The notes under the pieces were generated by a model. It was not told the origin of the DNA. It saw only the letters and a list, made by a program, of their open reading frames with translations, and did no database searches. From Armatimonadota bacterium (GTDB taxonomy: Bacteria > Armatimonadota > Zipacnadia > UBA1398 > JAKPQA01), in NCBI GenBank assembly GCA_029547025.1, contig JAKPQA010000017.1:1-64000 (forward strand): 64,000 nucleotides of DNA, written 5' to 3'. A program made the translations under genes and the position numbers. Shown piece after piece: positions 25,306 to 34,942 of the stretch. The stretch's first letter is position 1, and each line of letters opens with the position of its first letter.

Positions 25306-27366
25306 CTACTCCTCCCGCGCACCTGGCGAGGGGCCAAGCGCCTCCACCAGGTCGGACGCCGCGCCGAATCGGTCGGCGTGACCGCACAGCTCGTAGATCC
25401 CGCGGGTGAACTCGAACTCGCCGGGGATCGCGCCGAGGAACGTGAGCCGCATCGGGCAGAGCAGCGCCGCGCACTGTGGCATGTCGGCGAACCGGAGGAT
25501 GTCCATCAGGATCACCGAGTGGTCGCGATGGCTGACCGGCGGTTGGTCGAGGACCACGTGCTGGATCCGCCGGTCCATGACGCCGGCGTACAGCCCGAGC
25601 ACCCCGAGCGGGCCGCGGCCGTACACGGCAATCCGGCTATTGACGCCCAGCTCGACCATGTCGAGGGCATCGATGGCGCGCACGACGTCGTAGACACGCA
25701 TCGAGGGCACCGTGCGCCCGATCAGGTGTGATGCGCGCTCGATGTACCAGTCGCGGGGACCCCTGGGCTCCATGGTGCCATCGGCATTGACGCGCACGAA
25801 GAGCTCGCCCTTGGGCTCGAGGCCACGCGGATGGAACCACAGCACGATGCGGCCTTCACTCGCCGCGGTTACTCGGGCGCGGATCGTCTCGTCGGTCTCG
25901 TCGGCCGCTGCCACATACACCAGGGGGGCCGCCTCGGCCTTGCCCTCGACTGGGCGCGAGATGGTCGCGTGCAAGCGAATGCCCTCATCGCTGTCGAACG
26001 AGATCCGGCGCTCGAGCCGGCCATCGTGGGCTTCCGGCGGCTCCACCTGGAGCCGCAATCCGGGGGGCTCTGGGGGCCACTGAGCGAAGGGGCACTCAGC
26101 CAGGCGCTCGCGCAGACGCGCGGCCGCGGACTGCCACTCGGCCGCAGTCGAGGCCTGGATCGCGGACGTAGGGGGCAGGAAATCGTCTCGGAGCGTCGAG
26201 TTCCGCTCATCGGCGGGCAGGCCGGCCGGGAACACCCGCAACTCGTCCGGTTCGAAGCGCTCGACCTCCGTGACTTGCCCGTCGGTCGGCTTGCCCTTCA
26301 GCCAGCGCTCGAGCCACTGGAAGGCCTGGGTGCGGAACTCCATGGCATCTTCGTGACCGCCAAGATGCTCGAAGTAGCCCAGGCGGTCTTCGGCGCCATA
26401 GAGCCGGTAGAGCCGGCGCAAGCCCTCGTAGAGCTTTGCGTGCCCCTGGCGTGGGAAGATCCCGTCGTCAGTCGATTCGAGTATGAGCAGCGGCCGAGGC
26501 GCGATGCAGGCGTCCATGTCGACGAAGTCCAGCCCATAGCAGTTGTGGATGAACATGCAGTCGCAGTGGCCCCTGAGCGTGTCCTGCTCGATGTGGCTGT
26601 AGATCGTGTTGGCGCTGTTGACGGGGATGGCGACCTGCACGCGGTCGTCCAGTGCCGCGGTGTACCAGGTATACGCGCCGCCGCCGCTCCGCCCGGTCAT
26701 GCCGATCGTCCCAGGGTCGACTTCGGGCCGGCTCTGGAGGTAGTCGAGGGCGCGGACGGCGTTCCACACCTCGACGGCCCCGGGCGCATAGCCAGCCGAC
26801 ACCCAGTTCCACAGGTTCTCGCGATGTGTGCCGTGGTGCAGCCCGCCGACCTCACCCAACTGCAATGTGTCGATCATCAGCGTGACGTAGCCGTGTGACG
26901 CCAGCCAGATGCCGTGGTGCTGATACTGCGCCTTGGCGCCCGTTGGCGGCTTGCCGCCATGGCCGCACACATAGAGCACCGCCGGCGCGCGGCCGCGCAG
27001 CCCCTTCGGCACGTAGAGGTTGCCGGTCACGTAGAGGCCGGGCACGCTCTGGAAGGTCACCTTCTCGACCGAGAATGCCTCGCGTTCGAGGCGGCCCATG
27101 ACGTGCGCCTTCAGCGGCGACCGGGGCGCGGTCAGATCCAGGCCCATCATGAACGCGAGCTTCCGCCGGACGCCCGCCCGGGCCGCCTCCCAGTCCGCGG
27201 CCGTGTGAATGCCATCCAGCGCGTGCGAGCTGATCCGGCTGGCCTCTCGGACAAGGTACGCCTGCATCTGCAGCGGCAAGGCCTCGTCGCCCGGTGCCTC
27301 GGCCTCTGCCCCGATAGCGGTGGCCAGTGCGAACAGCGCGATGGAGCAGTGGGTCTGATGGTTCAT
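25306..27366 (-). CDS. Exported alpha/beta-hydrolase (acetylxylan-esterase-like) with a degenerate second hydrolase domain
   Basis: About 686 residues with a short signal peptide. The first half is an alpha/beta hydrolase with nucleophile elbow TGRSGGG (Ser near 225), Asp in ESTDDGIFP near 300 and His in LGGHED near 337, as in acetylxylan esterases and related prolyl-oligopeptidase-like enzymes. The second half repeats the fold (LVYVAAADE..., then VYGRGPLG near 584), but the Ser of G-x-S-x-G is replaced, so it is probably inactive. The ATG at 27366 follows AGGGGGAGG. It is located upstream of and coupled to the glycoside hydrolase gene. Confidence 0.8.
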   Translation of the reverse strand: MNHQTHCSIALFALATAIGAEAEAPGDEALPLQMQAYLVREASRISSHALDGIHTAADWEAARAGVRRKLAFMMGLDLTAPRSPLKAHVMGRLEREAFSVEKVTFQSVPGLYVTGNLYVPKGLRGRAPAVLYVCGHGGKPPTGAKAQYQHHGIWLASHGYVTLMIDTLQLGEVGGLHHGTHRENLWNWVSAGYAPGAVEVWNAVRALDYLQSRPEVDPGTIGMTGRSGGGAYTWYTAALDDRVQVAIPVNSANTIYSHIEQDTLRGHCDCMFIHNCYGLDFVDMDACIAPRPLLILESTDDGIFPRQGHAKLYEGLRRLYRLYGAEDRLGYFEHLGGHEDAMEFRTQAFQWLERWLKGKPTDGQVTEVERFEPDELRVFPAGLPADERNSTLRDDFLPPTSAIQASTAAEWQSAAARLRERLAECPFAQWPPEPPGLRLQVEPPEAHDGRLERRISFDSDEGIRLHATISRPVEGKAEAAPLVYVAAADETDETIRARVTAASEGRIVLWFHPRGLEPKGELFVRVNADGTMEPRGPRDWYIERASHLIGRTVPSMRVYDVVRAIDALDMVELGVNSRIAVYGRGPLGVLGLYAGVMDRRIQHVVLDQPPVSHRDHSVILMDILRFADMPQCAALLCPMRLTFLGAIPGEFEFTRGIYELCGHADRFGAASDLVEALGPSPGAREE

Positions 27367-27458
27367 GGGCCTCCCCCTAACGCGGCCTTCCCCCCCGTCG
27401 CCTTGCACCAGCCCGGTCGGAGGCCCGGCTTCGGCCGGGCGCGCACCACCACCGCGAC

Positions 27459-27605
27459 GGGGTCTTCGGGAGCGCGGACTTCAGTCCGCCCGGGCCCTCT
27501 CGTTGGCCCTCAATGGGCCAGCGAGAGGGAGCCAGCAGACACCGTCACCGCGCCAGCCACCGCTGCAGCCCCGAGCTTGCCGAAGAGCTGCGCTCCCGAA
27601 GCCCC
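27459..27605. repeat. 147-bp palindromic element bounded by inverted repeats
   Basis: The outer arms GGGGTCTTCGGGAGCGC (27459-27475) and GCGCTCCCGAAGCCCC (27590-27605) are inverted repeats with one extra base. Directly inside the left arm are a perfect palindrome GCGGACTTCAGTCCGC (27474-27489) and then a 35-nt hairpin (27495-27529) with 8-bp and 6-bp stems. The element fills the spacer between the Gfo/Idh stop and the esterase start. It looks like a REP/MITE-type element and may also stop transcription. Confidence 0.65.
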
Positions 27606-27639
27606 GCTCCGGCTGTGGCCTCGCGCAATACTGCGCACC

Positions 27640-28698
27640 CTAATACTTCAGCACGACCTCTTTGCCTGACGCCGCGCTCCGGTACAGCCCGTCAAGGATG
27701 GCAATGACATCCAGCGACTGCTCGGCCGGCACCGGTGACGGGAGCTTCTTCACGACCGCCTCGGCGAATGCCATGCACTCCTTGGCGTGGGGCGCCCCGC
27801 CTTCCTCGCGCTGCAGCTTGGTGTTGAAGTGCTGCTTGGTCTTGTTGTTGGTCGAGTAGACTTCATTGCTCGGCCAGTGGGCTCCGGCTTTGTCCCCGTA
27901 GAGCCACATCTGCATGTCTTCACTCGGGGTGTTATGGTTGAGCAGCCAGCTCACCTCGATGACCAGCGTGGCTCCGGTCTCGAAGCGCACGAAGGCGGCA
28001 GCGAACTCCTCGACATCATAGCTCTTGGGGATAGGACCGCCCCAGTTGCTGAAAGCGCCAGGCTTGTGTGCCAGAATGTCCTTCGTCACCCCGGAGACGC
28101 TGACGGGCTTGGGGTTGCCCATCATCCAGAGGGTCAGATCGAGGATGTGCACGCCAATATCGATGCAGGGTCCGCCCCCGCTGTGCTTCTTCTCGATGAA
28201 CCCGGGCCGCGTGGGGGCGCCGCTGCGGCGGAGCATCCAGCTCCGGGCGTGGTAGATGTCACCCAGCATGCCGGCCTCTACCTCGGTCTTGAGCGCCTTC
28301 GCACCGCCGCTGAAACGGAAGTGCTGTGCGGTCATGAGCAGCCGGCCGCTCTTGTCGCGGGCCGCGATCATCTTCTTGATGTCCTCAGGAGTGGGTGCCA
28401 GCGGCTTCTCGCATATGACGTCCTTGCCGGCCTCAAGCGCGGCCACGGTCAGGGGGCAGTGGTACATGTTCGGAGTGCAGACGTCGACGATGTCCACATT
28501 GGGGTCGGCGATGAGGTCCATGGGATCCTCATAGAGCACGCTGACTCCCTGCGCTTCGCCAACTCGCTTCAGCGTCGCGCCATCGAGATCCGCAAAGGCG
28601 TACATCTGGGTCAGGGGACTCTCGCGCCAACCGGGGAAATGGACGCCGGCAATGCCGCCGACGCCGATGATGCCGACATTCAGGGTCTTCTTGGCCAT
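27640..28698 (-). CDS. Gfo/Idh/MocA-family oxidoreductase
   Basis: This 352-residue enzyme has Rossmann GVGGIAG near residue 12, the CEKPLAP motif with catalytic Lys, and CIDIGVHILDL with the Asp/His pair. The inner GGG..ID loop and Trp-rich C-terminal domain are typical of glycan-linked members. The ATG at 28698 (MAKKT) is chosen since the Rossmann strand begins at once; the frame is open upstream without family similarity. It heads the minus-strand unit leading to the esterase and glycoside hydrolase, though the palindromic element separates them. Confidence 0.9.
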   Translation of the reverse strand: MAKKTLNVGIIGVGGIAGVHFPGWRESPLTQMYAFADLDGATLKRVGEAQGVSVLYEDPMDLIADPNVDIVDVCTPNMYHCPLTVAALEAGKDVICEKPLAPTPEDIKKMIAARDKSGRLLMTAQHFRFSGGAKALKTEVEAGMLGDIYHARSWMLRRSGAPTRPGFIEKKHSGGGPCIDIGVHILDLTLWMMGNPKPVSVSGVTKDILAHKPGAFSNWGGPIPKSYDVEEFAAAFVRFETGATLVIEVSWLLNHNTPSEDMQMWLYGDKAGAHWPSNEVYSTNNKTKQHFNTKLQREEGGAPHAKECMAFAEAVVKKLPSPVPAEQSLDVIAILDGLYRSAASGKEVVLKY

Positions 28699-28865
28699 GG
28701 GTGTGTGTCCTCGGTGTCGATGGGATAGTTGCAGCGCAGCCTTGCCTGCGCCACGGTGCTCTTGTGCGCTCGCAACCGCCGCCTTTCCTTCGCCGCCGAC
28801 GAGAAAGACGGGCAGGATGCGGCCGGGCGGGGGAGAAGAGCCTCCCATCACGAGGGGGCACTGCC

Positions 28866-29603
28866 ATGGGCATCGGCCGGGACTTCATGAACCGCACGCG
28901 CTACCGCTTCCTCGAAGAGTCCGAGCAGCAGCGAGGGCTGCCCATGCCCCCGCTCCAGTGGCCGGTCGAGCCCGGCGCCGCGCTGATCGATCTACCCCAC
29001 CCGTCGGGCCTCGAGATCGCGCCCGTCAGCGTGCGGGAGCTGATCGAGCAGCGCACCAGCGTGCGGCGCTACTCGGCAGCGCGACTCAGCCTCCTCGAGC
29101 TCTCATACCTGCTCTGGTGTACTCAGGGAGTCAAGGAAGTCGGGCCAGGCTACCTCTTGCGGACGGTGCCCTCCGCCGGAGCCCGGCACGCACTCGAGGC
29201 GTACCTGATCGTCAACTCGGTGCAGGGGCTCGAGGCCGGCCTGTACCGATTCGTGGCCGTGGGGCACCGGCTGGCACGCCTGAAGGCACCCGCCGACCTG
29301 GGCCAACGTGCCGTGGCGGCGTGCTTCGGGCAGAGCTTCGTCGGCACATCGTCGGCGACGTTCGTGTGGGTGGCGATCCCGCACCGGATGACCTGGCGGT
29401 ACTCTGAGCGCGGCTACCGCTACCTGCACCTCGATGCCGGCCACGCGTGCCAGAACCTCTACCTGGCTGCCGAGGCCATCGGCGGGGGCGTGTGCGCCAT
29501 CGGCGCCTTCGACGATGACGCCATGGCCACACTCCTCGACCTCGACCCCGACGAGCAGTTCGTCATCTACCTGGCAACGGTAGGGAAGAAGGTGGTACGA
29601 TAA
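28866..29603 (+). CDS. SagB/ThcOx-type nitroreductase family oxidoreductase
   Basis: This 245-residue FMN-dependent oxidoreductase has the RTSVRRYS motif (FMN phosphate contact) near residue 60, LSYLLWCTQGV, the PSAGARHALE block, and a C-terminal HLDAGHACQNLYLAAEAIGGG segment. These match SagB-type dehydrogenases, which oxidise azolines in natural products but also occur alone. No YcaO cyclodehydratase or precursor peptide gene is near, so a peptide-modifying role is not supported here. The ATG at 28866 has AGGGGG eight bases upstream. Its last 81 bp are repeated in degraded form at 30826-30906. Confidence 0.88.
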   Translation: MGIGRDFMNRTRYRFLEESEQQRGLPMPPLQWPVEPGAALIDLPHPSGLEIAPVSVRELIEQRTSVRRYSAARLSLLELSYLLWCTQGVKEVGPGYLLRTVPSAGARHALEAYLIVNSVQGLEAGLYRFVAVGHRLARLKAPADLGQRAVAACFGQSFVGTSSATFVWVAIPHRMTWRYSERGYRYLHLDAGHACQNLYLAAEAIGGGVCAIGAFDDDAMATLLDLDPDEQFVIYLATVGKKVVR

Positions 29604-29637
29604 CATAGGAACGTGCATTGCCGCGGGGAGGCCGTCG

Positions 29638-30714
29638 ATGGCGCGAAGGATGCTCTCCCGAACCCGGTGTCTGCGGTTCTTCGTTGCTGCCGCCGCTCTA
29701 TGTGCTGCGGCTGCCTGGGGCGCGCCCAATGAGCGTCCTCCCGACCTGGCGGCCGTGCTCGACGGGATAGACGCCGGTGGCCGCAGTGACGCGCTGCTCT
29801 CCGGCTATGTGACGCGGGTCCTATTCGCGGCGCCGACCGTCAAGGGCGGCCAAGTGGTCCCAGATCCGGCCCGGCTCGTTCACGGGCGCACCGTCTCGGT
29901 TCACAAGCTGAGCTACCGCTGGCTCCAAGGGAGGTACCTGACGCGGCAAGATGAGTTCGAGCTGCTGGCGTCGGGGGATCGGGAGCTCGTGCGGACTCTC
30001 GTCTCCTGGAACGCCGGGGAGGGCTACGGCTCAACGATCGAGGAGAGCGTGATCGGCCGCGGTCTCTGGGAAGACGAACGAATGGACGCGACTGCCGTGG
30101 CTCAGATCAACGAGTCGCCGCGCGAGTCCGAAGGGTGGTTGCGCGGGTACCTGCAGTTGGATACGTCTGGACAAGGACTGGCAACCACGTACGCCCGCGC
30201 GGAGGTCGTCGGCATCGAGGACGTCGATGGCCTGGAGTGCGTTCACCTGGTTTCGGACACCACCGATCCTGAGTCCGGGCTCTGGGGAGCAGAGCACGTA
30301 TGGGTGGCCCCCGCCCACGGATACCGGCGCGCGCGACGCGAGGCGTTCGTCGCTCTCCCCGATGGCCGCGTGAACACCAGCGTCGAGATGGTCACGGCTT
30401 TCGAAGAGGTCGTCCCGGGCCTCTGGATGCCCGCCGAGATCCACAGCGTGGGCTACCTGCGCAAGCCTACTGGCGAGTGGACGTGGACGCGTGCGGCCCA
30501 TGTGATCTGCCACTCAGCCAAGGCACCCAACCCAGGGGCCCTGCTGCTCACACCACTGATGCCGAACAACACGCTCTTGCTCTGGCCTGACGGCGTGCAG
30601 GACCACTGGGGGCACAACACCGTCGATCTCGAAGCCAGCATCCTCGCCGGCCAGACGCCGTTCGACTTCGCGCTTCCTGAGCTACGGTCCGGCCTGCCGG
30701 AGGCGATCCGTTAG
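29638..30714 (+). CDS. Secreted protein of unknown function, LolA-like beta-rich fold possible
   Basis: I do not recognise a firm family. The 358-residue product has a clear signal peptide (basic start, FFVAAAALCAAAAWGAP). The body alternates beta strands and has a pattern seen in outer-membrane lipoprotein-sorting-like proteins: AHGYRRARREAF...DGRVNTSVEMV.AFEEVVPGLWMPAEI. Two late Leu-rich strands (GALLLTPLMPNNTLLLWPDG) follow. It starts 34 bp after the nitroreductase and lies exactly between that gene and its degraded partial copy. Confidence 0.6.
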   Translation: MARRMLSRTRCLRFFVAAAALCAAAAWGAPNERPPDLAAVLDGIDAGGRSDALLSGYVTRVLFAAPTVKGGQVVPDPARLVHGRTVSVHKLSYRWLQGRYLTRQDEFELLASGDRELVRTLVSWNAGEGYGSTIEESVIGRGLWEDERMDATAVAQINESPRESEGWLRGYLQLDTSGQGLATTYARAEVVGIEDVDGLECVHLVSDTTDPESGLWGAEHVWVAPAHGYRRARREAFVALPDGRVNTSVEMVTAFEEVVPGLWMPAEIHSVGYLRKPTGEWTWTRAAHVICHSAKAPNPGALLLTPLMPNNTLLLWPDGVQDHWGHNTVDLEASILAGQTPFDFALPELRSGLPEAIR

Positions 30715-30825
30715 GCGAGAGCCCCAGGTAGCCGCCCACGCCCATGGGGACAGAGCCCTCCGCCATGGGGGGCGCTGCCTCACGCCAATGCCCGTCGTGG
30801 CAGAGGGCTCAGTCCCCGGTCACCC

Positions 30826-30906
30826 ATGGCCACGCTCCTCGACCTGGACCCCGACGAGCAGTGCATCATCTATCGGGCGACCGTTGGGAGGAAGCCAGCC
30901 CGCTAG
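30826..30906 (+). pseudogene. Degraded copy of the 3' end of the SagB-type nitroreductase gene
   Basis: The frame MATLLDLDPDEQCIIYRATVGRKPAR-stop matches the last 26 residues of the gene at 28866-29603 (20 of 26 identical). By hand alignment the DNA matches at about 64 of 81 positions against 29523-29603. Upstream of its ATG the similarity fades at once, so only the end was copied or survives. It is too short to be functional. Confidence 0.85.
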
Positions 30907-30937
30907 GCCACGGCAGCCATCGGCTGCGCCATCGCGC

Positions 30938-33313
30938 TCAGCTCAGCCGGAAGCGGCCCACCAGAGCGTCCACCTGCCCTGCCATCCCGCGGAGGAGATC
31001 GGTTGTCGCGGCCACCTCTTGGGCGGCGGCGCTGTTCTCTTCTGAGATCGCGACAATGCCACTCATCTGATCCGAGATACCCGTCGCCTCCGCCTCGATG
31101 GTGTCAGTGGCCTCCGAGTACCGCTCAACAATGGCGGCCAGATCACCCATTACGCTCACCAGGTCGCGAGCCCCATCCGCCATGGCCTCCGCCGCCGAGG
31201 TGATCTCCTGAACCTGGCGCGCCACATCGTCGACCTCGGCGAGAATGCCGTCGATCGCCTCACTGGCCCGCGTGGCCTGAGCCATGCCCTTTTCCACCTC
31301 GGCATTGCCCCGGTTCATGGCAGCCATCGCTTGCTCGATGGCCTCACGCATGGTGCGGACGAGGCCGCCGATCTCCTGAGCTGCCGATCCGGCCCCCTCA
31401 GCCAGCTTGCGCACCTCGTCGGCGACCACGGCGAAGCCGCGCCCGTGCTCGCCGGCACGAGCCGCCTCGATCGCCGCGTTGAGAGCCAGCAAGTTCGTCT
31501 GGGCCGCGATGTCCTCCACGGTCTCGATGATCTCGCCGATCTGCTCCGAACGTTCGCCCATCTCGCGGACCCGTTGCGCGGCAAGGTCTGTTCCCTCGCG
31601 GATGTCGTTCATGCCTTCAGCCGTCGCCCGGACAGTCTGGGCGGCACCACGCGCCTTGTCCGCAGCCGCGCGGGCCGCCTGAGCGCCCGCCTGCGCGACC
31701 TGTAACACGCCCGCCAGGCCAGCTGAGATCGCGTCGGTCGACGCGCTACATCGCCCCACCGATTCAGCTTGCTCGCGGGCGCCCGCGGCCACGTCACCCA
31801 CCCCCTGCATCAGGCGTTCCATGGCATTGGTTGCCGTTTCGACGCTCTCGGTCTGACTCATGGCACTTCGCGCCACCTGCGACATGGCCTCGTCGACTTG
31901 GCCAACGCCCTCCAGCAGTTGGCGCGTGCTCTCGGCGACCTGGCCGACGAGGTCCCGCATCTGCTCGACCATCTCCGCCACAGCCAGGCTCAGCTCGTCC
32001 CGGTCGCTCCGGGCGGTGACGGAGGCAGTGAGATCGCCACCGGCCACTTGATGCGCGACCTTGGCGATGGCCGAAGTGCGAGCGGCAAGCTCGACGAAGG
32101 CACGACTCAGCTCACCCACCTCGTCGCGACGGCAAGCGAACCGGGTCACGAGCTCCACCGCACGCTCGGAATCCCCGATGCCCAGCGCGCGAGCCGCCTC
32201 CGTAGCGGAGCGCAGAGGCGCCGCGAGAGCCCGGCCGGACACCAAAGCGAACACCATCAGAACGACCGCCACCAATGCGGTCACTTTCACACTGTTGAGC
32301 GACGCCGCGAGAGCCGGAGCATGGGCCTCCGCCAGTGGCAGGGTAGCCACCAGCACCCACCCCAGGCTGCTCGCCATCCCCTCCTTCATGGTCGCCACGG
32401 CGACGACAGCCGGTTGGCCGGAGAAGTCGGGTATGCCCTCACGCCACGTGCTCTTGCCCTCCTGAGCCAGCGCGGCGATGCCAGCAGGCGCCGGGGTCTT
32501 CTCGTCGCCACTGGCCTCATGCCCCGGGGCGGAGATGATCGTGGCGTCCTTGGCTAGGAGGCCCACATGACCCTCCTGACCGATCACGATCTGCCCCAGT
32601 GCATCCACCAGCACCGACACATTGACGGTCCCGCGCAGGACACCGATCGCCTTCCCTCCCGGCTCGCGCACCGGTACGCCGATGTCCATCCCCCAGGCTT
32701 TCGAGCTCTCGTCGTACTCGACATCGCCGATAAAGACAGCCCCCGAGCCCCCGGCCCAAGTGGCCTGCCATCAGTCCTCGTCAGCCTGCATGAGGTCGCT
32801 CGTGCGGTTGCTTTCGGCGACGGCCACGCCCTCAGAGTCCGTCACGAAGACTTCGACCTGGCCCGCGACCGCACTGATGAAGCTCTTGAAGTGGCTGCTG
32901 ACAGAGTTGCCAACAACTGACTCGACCGTGTCGGCCACCTGGGGCAGGTTCTCGGCCCAGGCCTTGTCGGTGGCCGCGATCCAGGCCTCGAGCTCCGCAG
33001 GGTCCCGCTCAGCATTGGCGGCATTCGAGCTCCGAACGATACTGACCACATCGGGCGAGGTCGCCAACGCCTGGAGCGCCAGGATGTGCCCCTCGACCAG
33101 ACCGCCCGACCGCAGTAGCACTTCGCCGCCATACCGCTGCAGCTCCGTGCCAGCGCTCGTAACGGCGTAGGCCGAGAAGGCACGGTAGGCGAGGTATGCG
33201 GGGCCCGCGGCTGAGGCCGCGATCGAGACCAGGACCAGCGCGATCACGCGGGAGCCCATGCTCCACCCGCGACGTGCCGAACTGCCACTCTTACCCGCCG
33301 CCGACATGTCCAT
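30938..33313 (-). pseudogene. Methyl-accepting chemotaxis protein (dCache sensor) split by an in-frame TGA
   Basis: One 791-codon frame runs from the ATG at 33313 to 30938 but is cut by TGA at 32771-32773 (codon 181). Before it are a membrane helix (~22-40) and the start of a dCache sensor ending MQADED. After it the same frame goes on [20 protein letters not shown], then a second membrane helix, HAMP and the full signalling coiled coil with the tip [22 protein letters not shown]. The family usually has DEDWW here, so TGA replaces TGG. Either the gene is newly dead, or the stop is read through, or it is a sequence error. A downstream ATG at 32689 could give a receptor without its first half. 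Confidence 0.85.
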
Positions 33314-33482
33314 CGATCCACCTCGTTCTCCCGGTCTCGGCTCCGAGCCAACTCGAAGCCAGACACCAGCGCCTTCAGCACTCCGCAGTTGTGAACCGGC
33401 GTGCCCTCGGGGATGGAGCCTATTGGCTCTGGCGTTGACGCTTCCTGCGCGATCGCCCTGCTCACATGCCTTGCCCTATCCC

Positions 33483-34880
33483 TCACCGCGCCGCCACCCT
33501 CACTCGGCCGATGACGCTCCAGTTGCCTTCACGACGTCCGGCCACCGGTAAGCGCACAGCCGGCGTCCTCCCACCGGGCTCGACGATGCCGATCTGCAGG
33601 GCGTACTCACCGGCCGCCAGGCCGGTGGTGTCGAGCTCGAGGTCAGTCCGCCGCGGCTGACCCGGAAGCCACCCGCGGACCGTGATCTCCGAGACGGCCG
33701 CTACCGGCTCGCCCCGGCCCTCGGGCACGAGCCGCACCGCCGGGTAGTAGTCCCAGTAAGGCGGTGCCACGCCCACGTTCTCCCACTCGATCGAGACCGC
33801 CAATGCCTCACCTGCACGCACCGAGGCACCATAGGTGACACGGCGAGGCACCAGGCGGTACCCAAGCCTCCGCAGGAACCGCTCCACGTGCGGGCGCGAG
33901 CCCTCGGGCAGGGGCGCCGACTTGTTGTTCTCGTAGCTCGCGTGCAGATCCAGCGCATAGTCGAAGATCGCCGGGATGTCCCACCCCTCATCATGCCACT
34001 TGCGCATGTCCCAGCAGCTCTCGAAAGCCACCGGCGCCGCCTTCCATGCGTCCTCAGCCTCGGCCTTGGCAACCGCTTGGCGGTAGAAGTGCTCCATGTG
34101 ATTCCAGGTCTTCGAGAACCCGCCCATGTCGCCCAGGCAGTCGGCGCGCCAACCGCAGCCGCCGGCCGTGGCACGCTTCATGTCCTCCTCGCCGCCGATG
34201 AGCATCACCTTGGGCGTTTTCGGGAATGCCTGACACCAACGGTCGACAATGGCGTGCCGCGTCTCGGGCTTGGGCATCTCGACCTCGGTGCCGCTCATGT
34301 GCCACTCGCCCCAGAGGCCCACACTACCGATGTCAACGATGTCGAGCCGCGGGTCGCCGTCATAGCGCTCCCCGAGGGTGTCGATGAGCCGGAAGTGCTC
34401 GCGCTGGAACACAGGGGAGTCCATGTCCGGAACCCAGTGGACCGGGCCCCAGTCGCCATAGTGGAACTCGAAACCGGGGCAGCCCATGTCCTTGAGCCAC
34501 GGGGGCACGTGCATGTACGCATCGTCAGTGCCGGCACACATCACGCGGAAGGCCAGCTTCTGGCCGGCGGCGTCTGCACGCTCGAGGAGCGAGTCCAGGA
34601 AGTCCAGGTTAACCTGGCCCTTGGTCTTCTCGATCTGACTCCAGTAGAAACGGAAGTAGGCCGACGAGCTGGGCAGCCCCGCCAACGCCTCGTCGTCGTC
34701 GGCGAACCGGTGAAAGGTCTGCCAGCCCATGTGCGGGTTGGCGAGCAGCTCGTCGGTCTCAGCCGGCTCGACCGTGACGGGGTCCCCTTGAGCCCGTGCG
34801 GCCTCGGCCCCGAGAGTCACGGCGGCCGCCGCGGCCAGGGTCTTGCACGCATCCCTGCGGGTCATTCTCGAACCAGCCAT
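33483..34880 (-). CDS. Tat-exported DUF4832-like / TIM-barrel glycan protein
   Basis: About 465 residues. MTRRDACKTLAAAAAV forms a twin-arginine-type signal. The mature part starts with LLANPHMGWQTFHRF, the NP..GW opening of DUF4832-containing proteins. A barrel follows with YFRFYWSQIEKTKGQ, GSVGLWGEWHMSG (a possible acid/base Glu) and FESCWDM. The C-terminal ~110 residues are a beta-sandwich (VSIEWENVGVAPPYWDY...). It resembles GH42/GH-A type enzymes but I cannot name an activity. The ATG at 34880 follows GGGAGGG. It is divergent from the next Gfo/Idh gene. Confidence 0.7.
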   Translation of the reverse strand: MAGSRMTRRDACKTLAAAAAVTLGAEAARAQGDPVTVEPAETDELLANPHMGWQTFHRFADDDEALAGLPSSSAYFRFYWSQIEKTKGQVNLDFLDSLLERADAAGQKLAFRVMCAGTDDAYMHVPPWLKDMGCPGFEFHYGDWGPVHWVPDMDSPVFQREHFRLIDTLGERYDGDPRLDIVDIGSVGLWGEWHMSGTEVEMPKPETRHAIVDRWCQAFPKTPKVMLIGGEEDMKRATAGGCGWRADCLGDMGGFSKTWNHMEHFYRQAVAKAEAEDAWKAAPVAFESCWDMRKWHDEGWDIPAIFDYALDLHASYENNKSAPLPEGSRPHVERFLRRLGYRLVPRRVTYGASVRAGEALAVSIEWENVGVAPPYWDYYPAVRLVPEGRGEPVAAVSEITVRGWLPGQPRRTDLELDTTGLAAGEYALQIGIVEPGGRTPAVRLPVAGRREGNWSVIGRVRVAAR

Positions 34881-34942
34881 GGCCAACAGCCCTCCCGGAT
34901 GGCACCAACTGCGGATGTCAGTAGCTCCGTGGGTTTCCGTGA

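Noticed and set aside
28866-29603. The SagB-type gene as part of a thiazole/oxazole-modified peptide cluster
   Set aside because: No YcaO cyclodehydratase, precursor peptide or exporter gene lies near. Stand-alone SagB-type oxidoreductases are common.
32771-32773. UGA in the chemoreceptor read as Trp or selenocysteine
   Set aside because: TGA is used as a normal stop in several intact genes here (for example uvrC and nikM) and Trp is TGG throughout. The family has Trp, not Cys, at the place, so selenocysteine is not expected.
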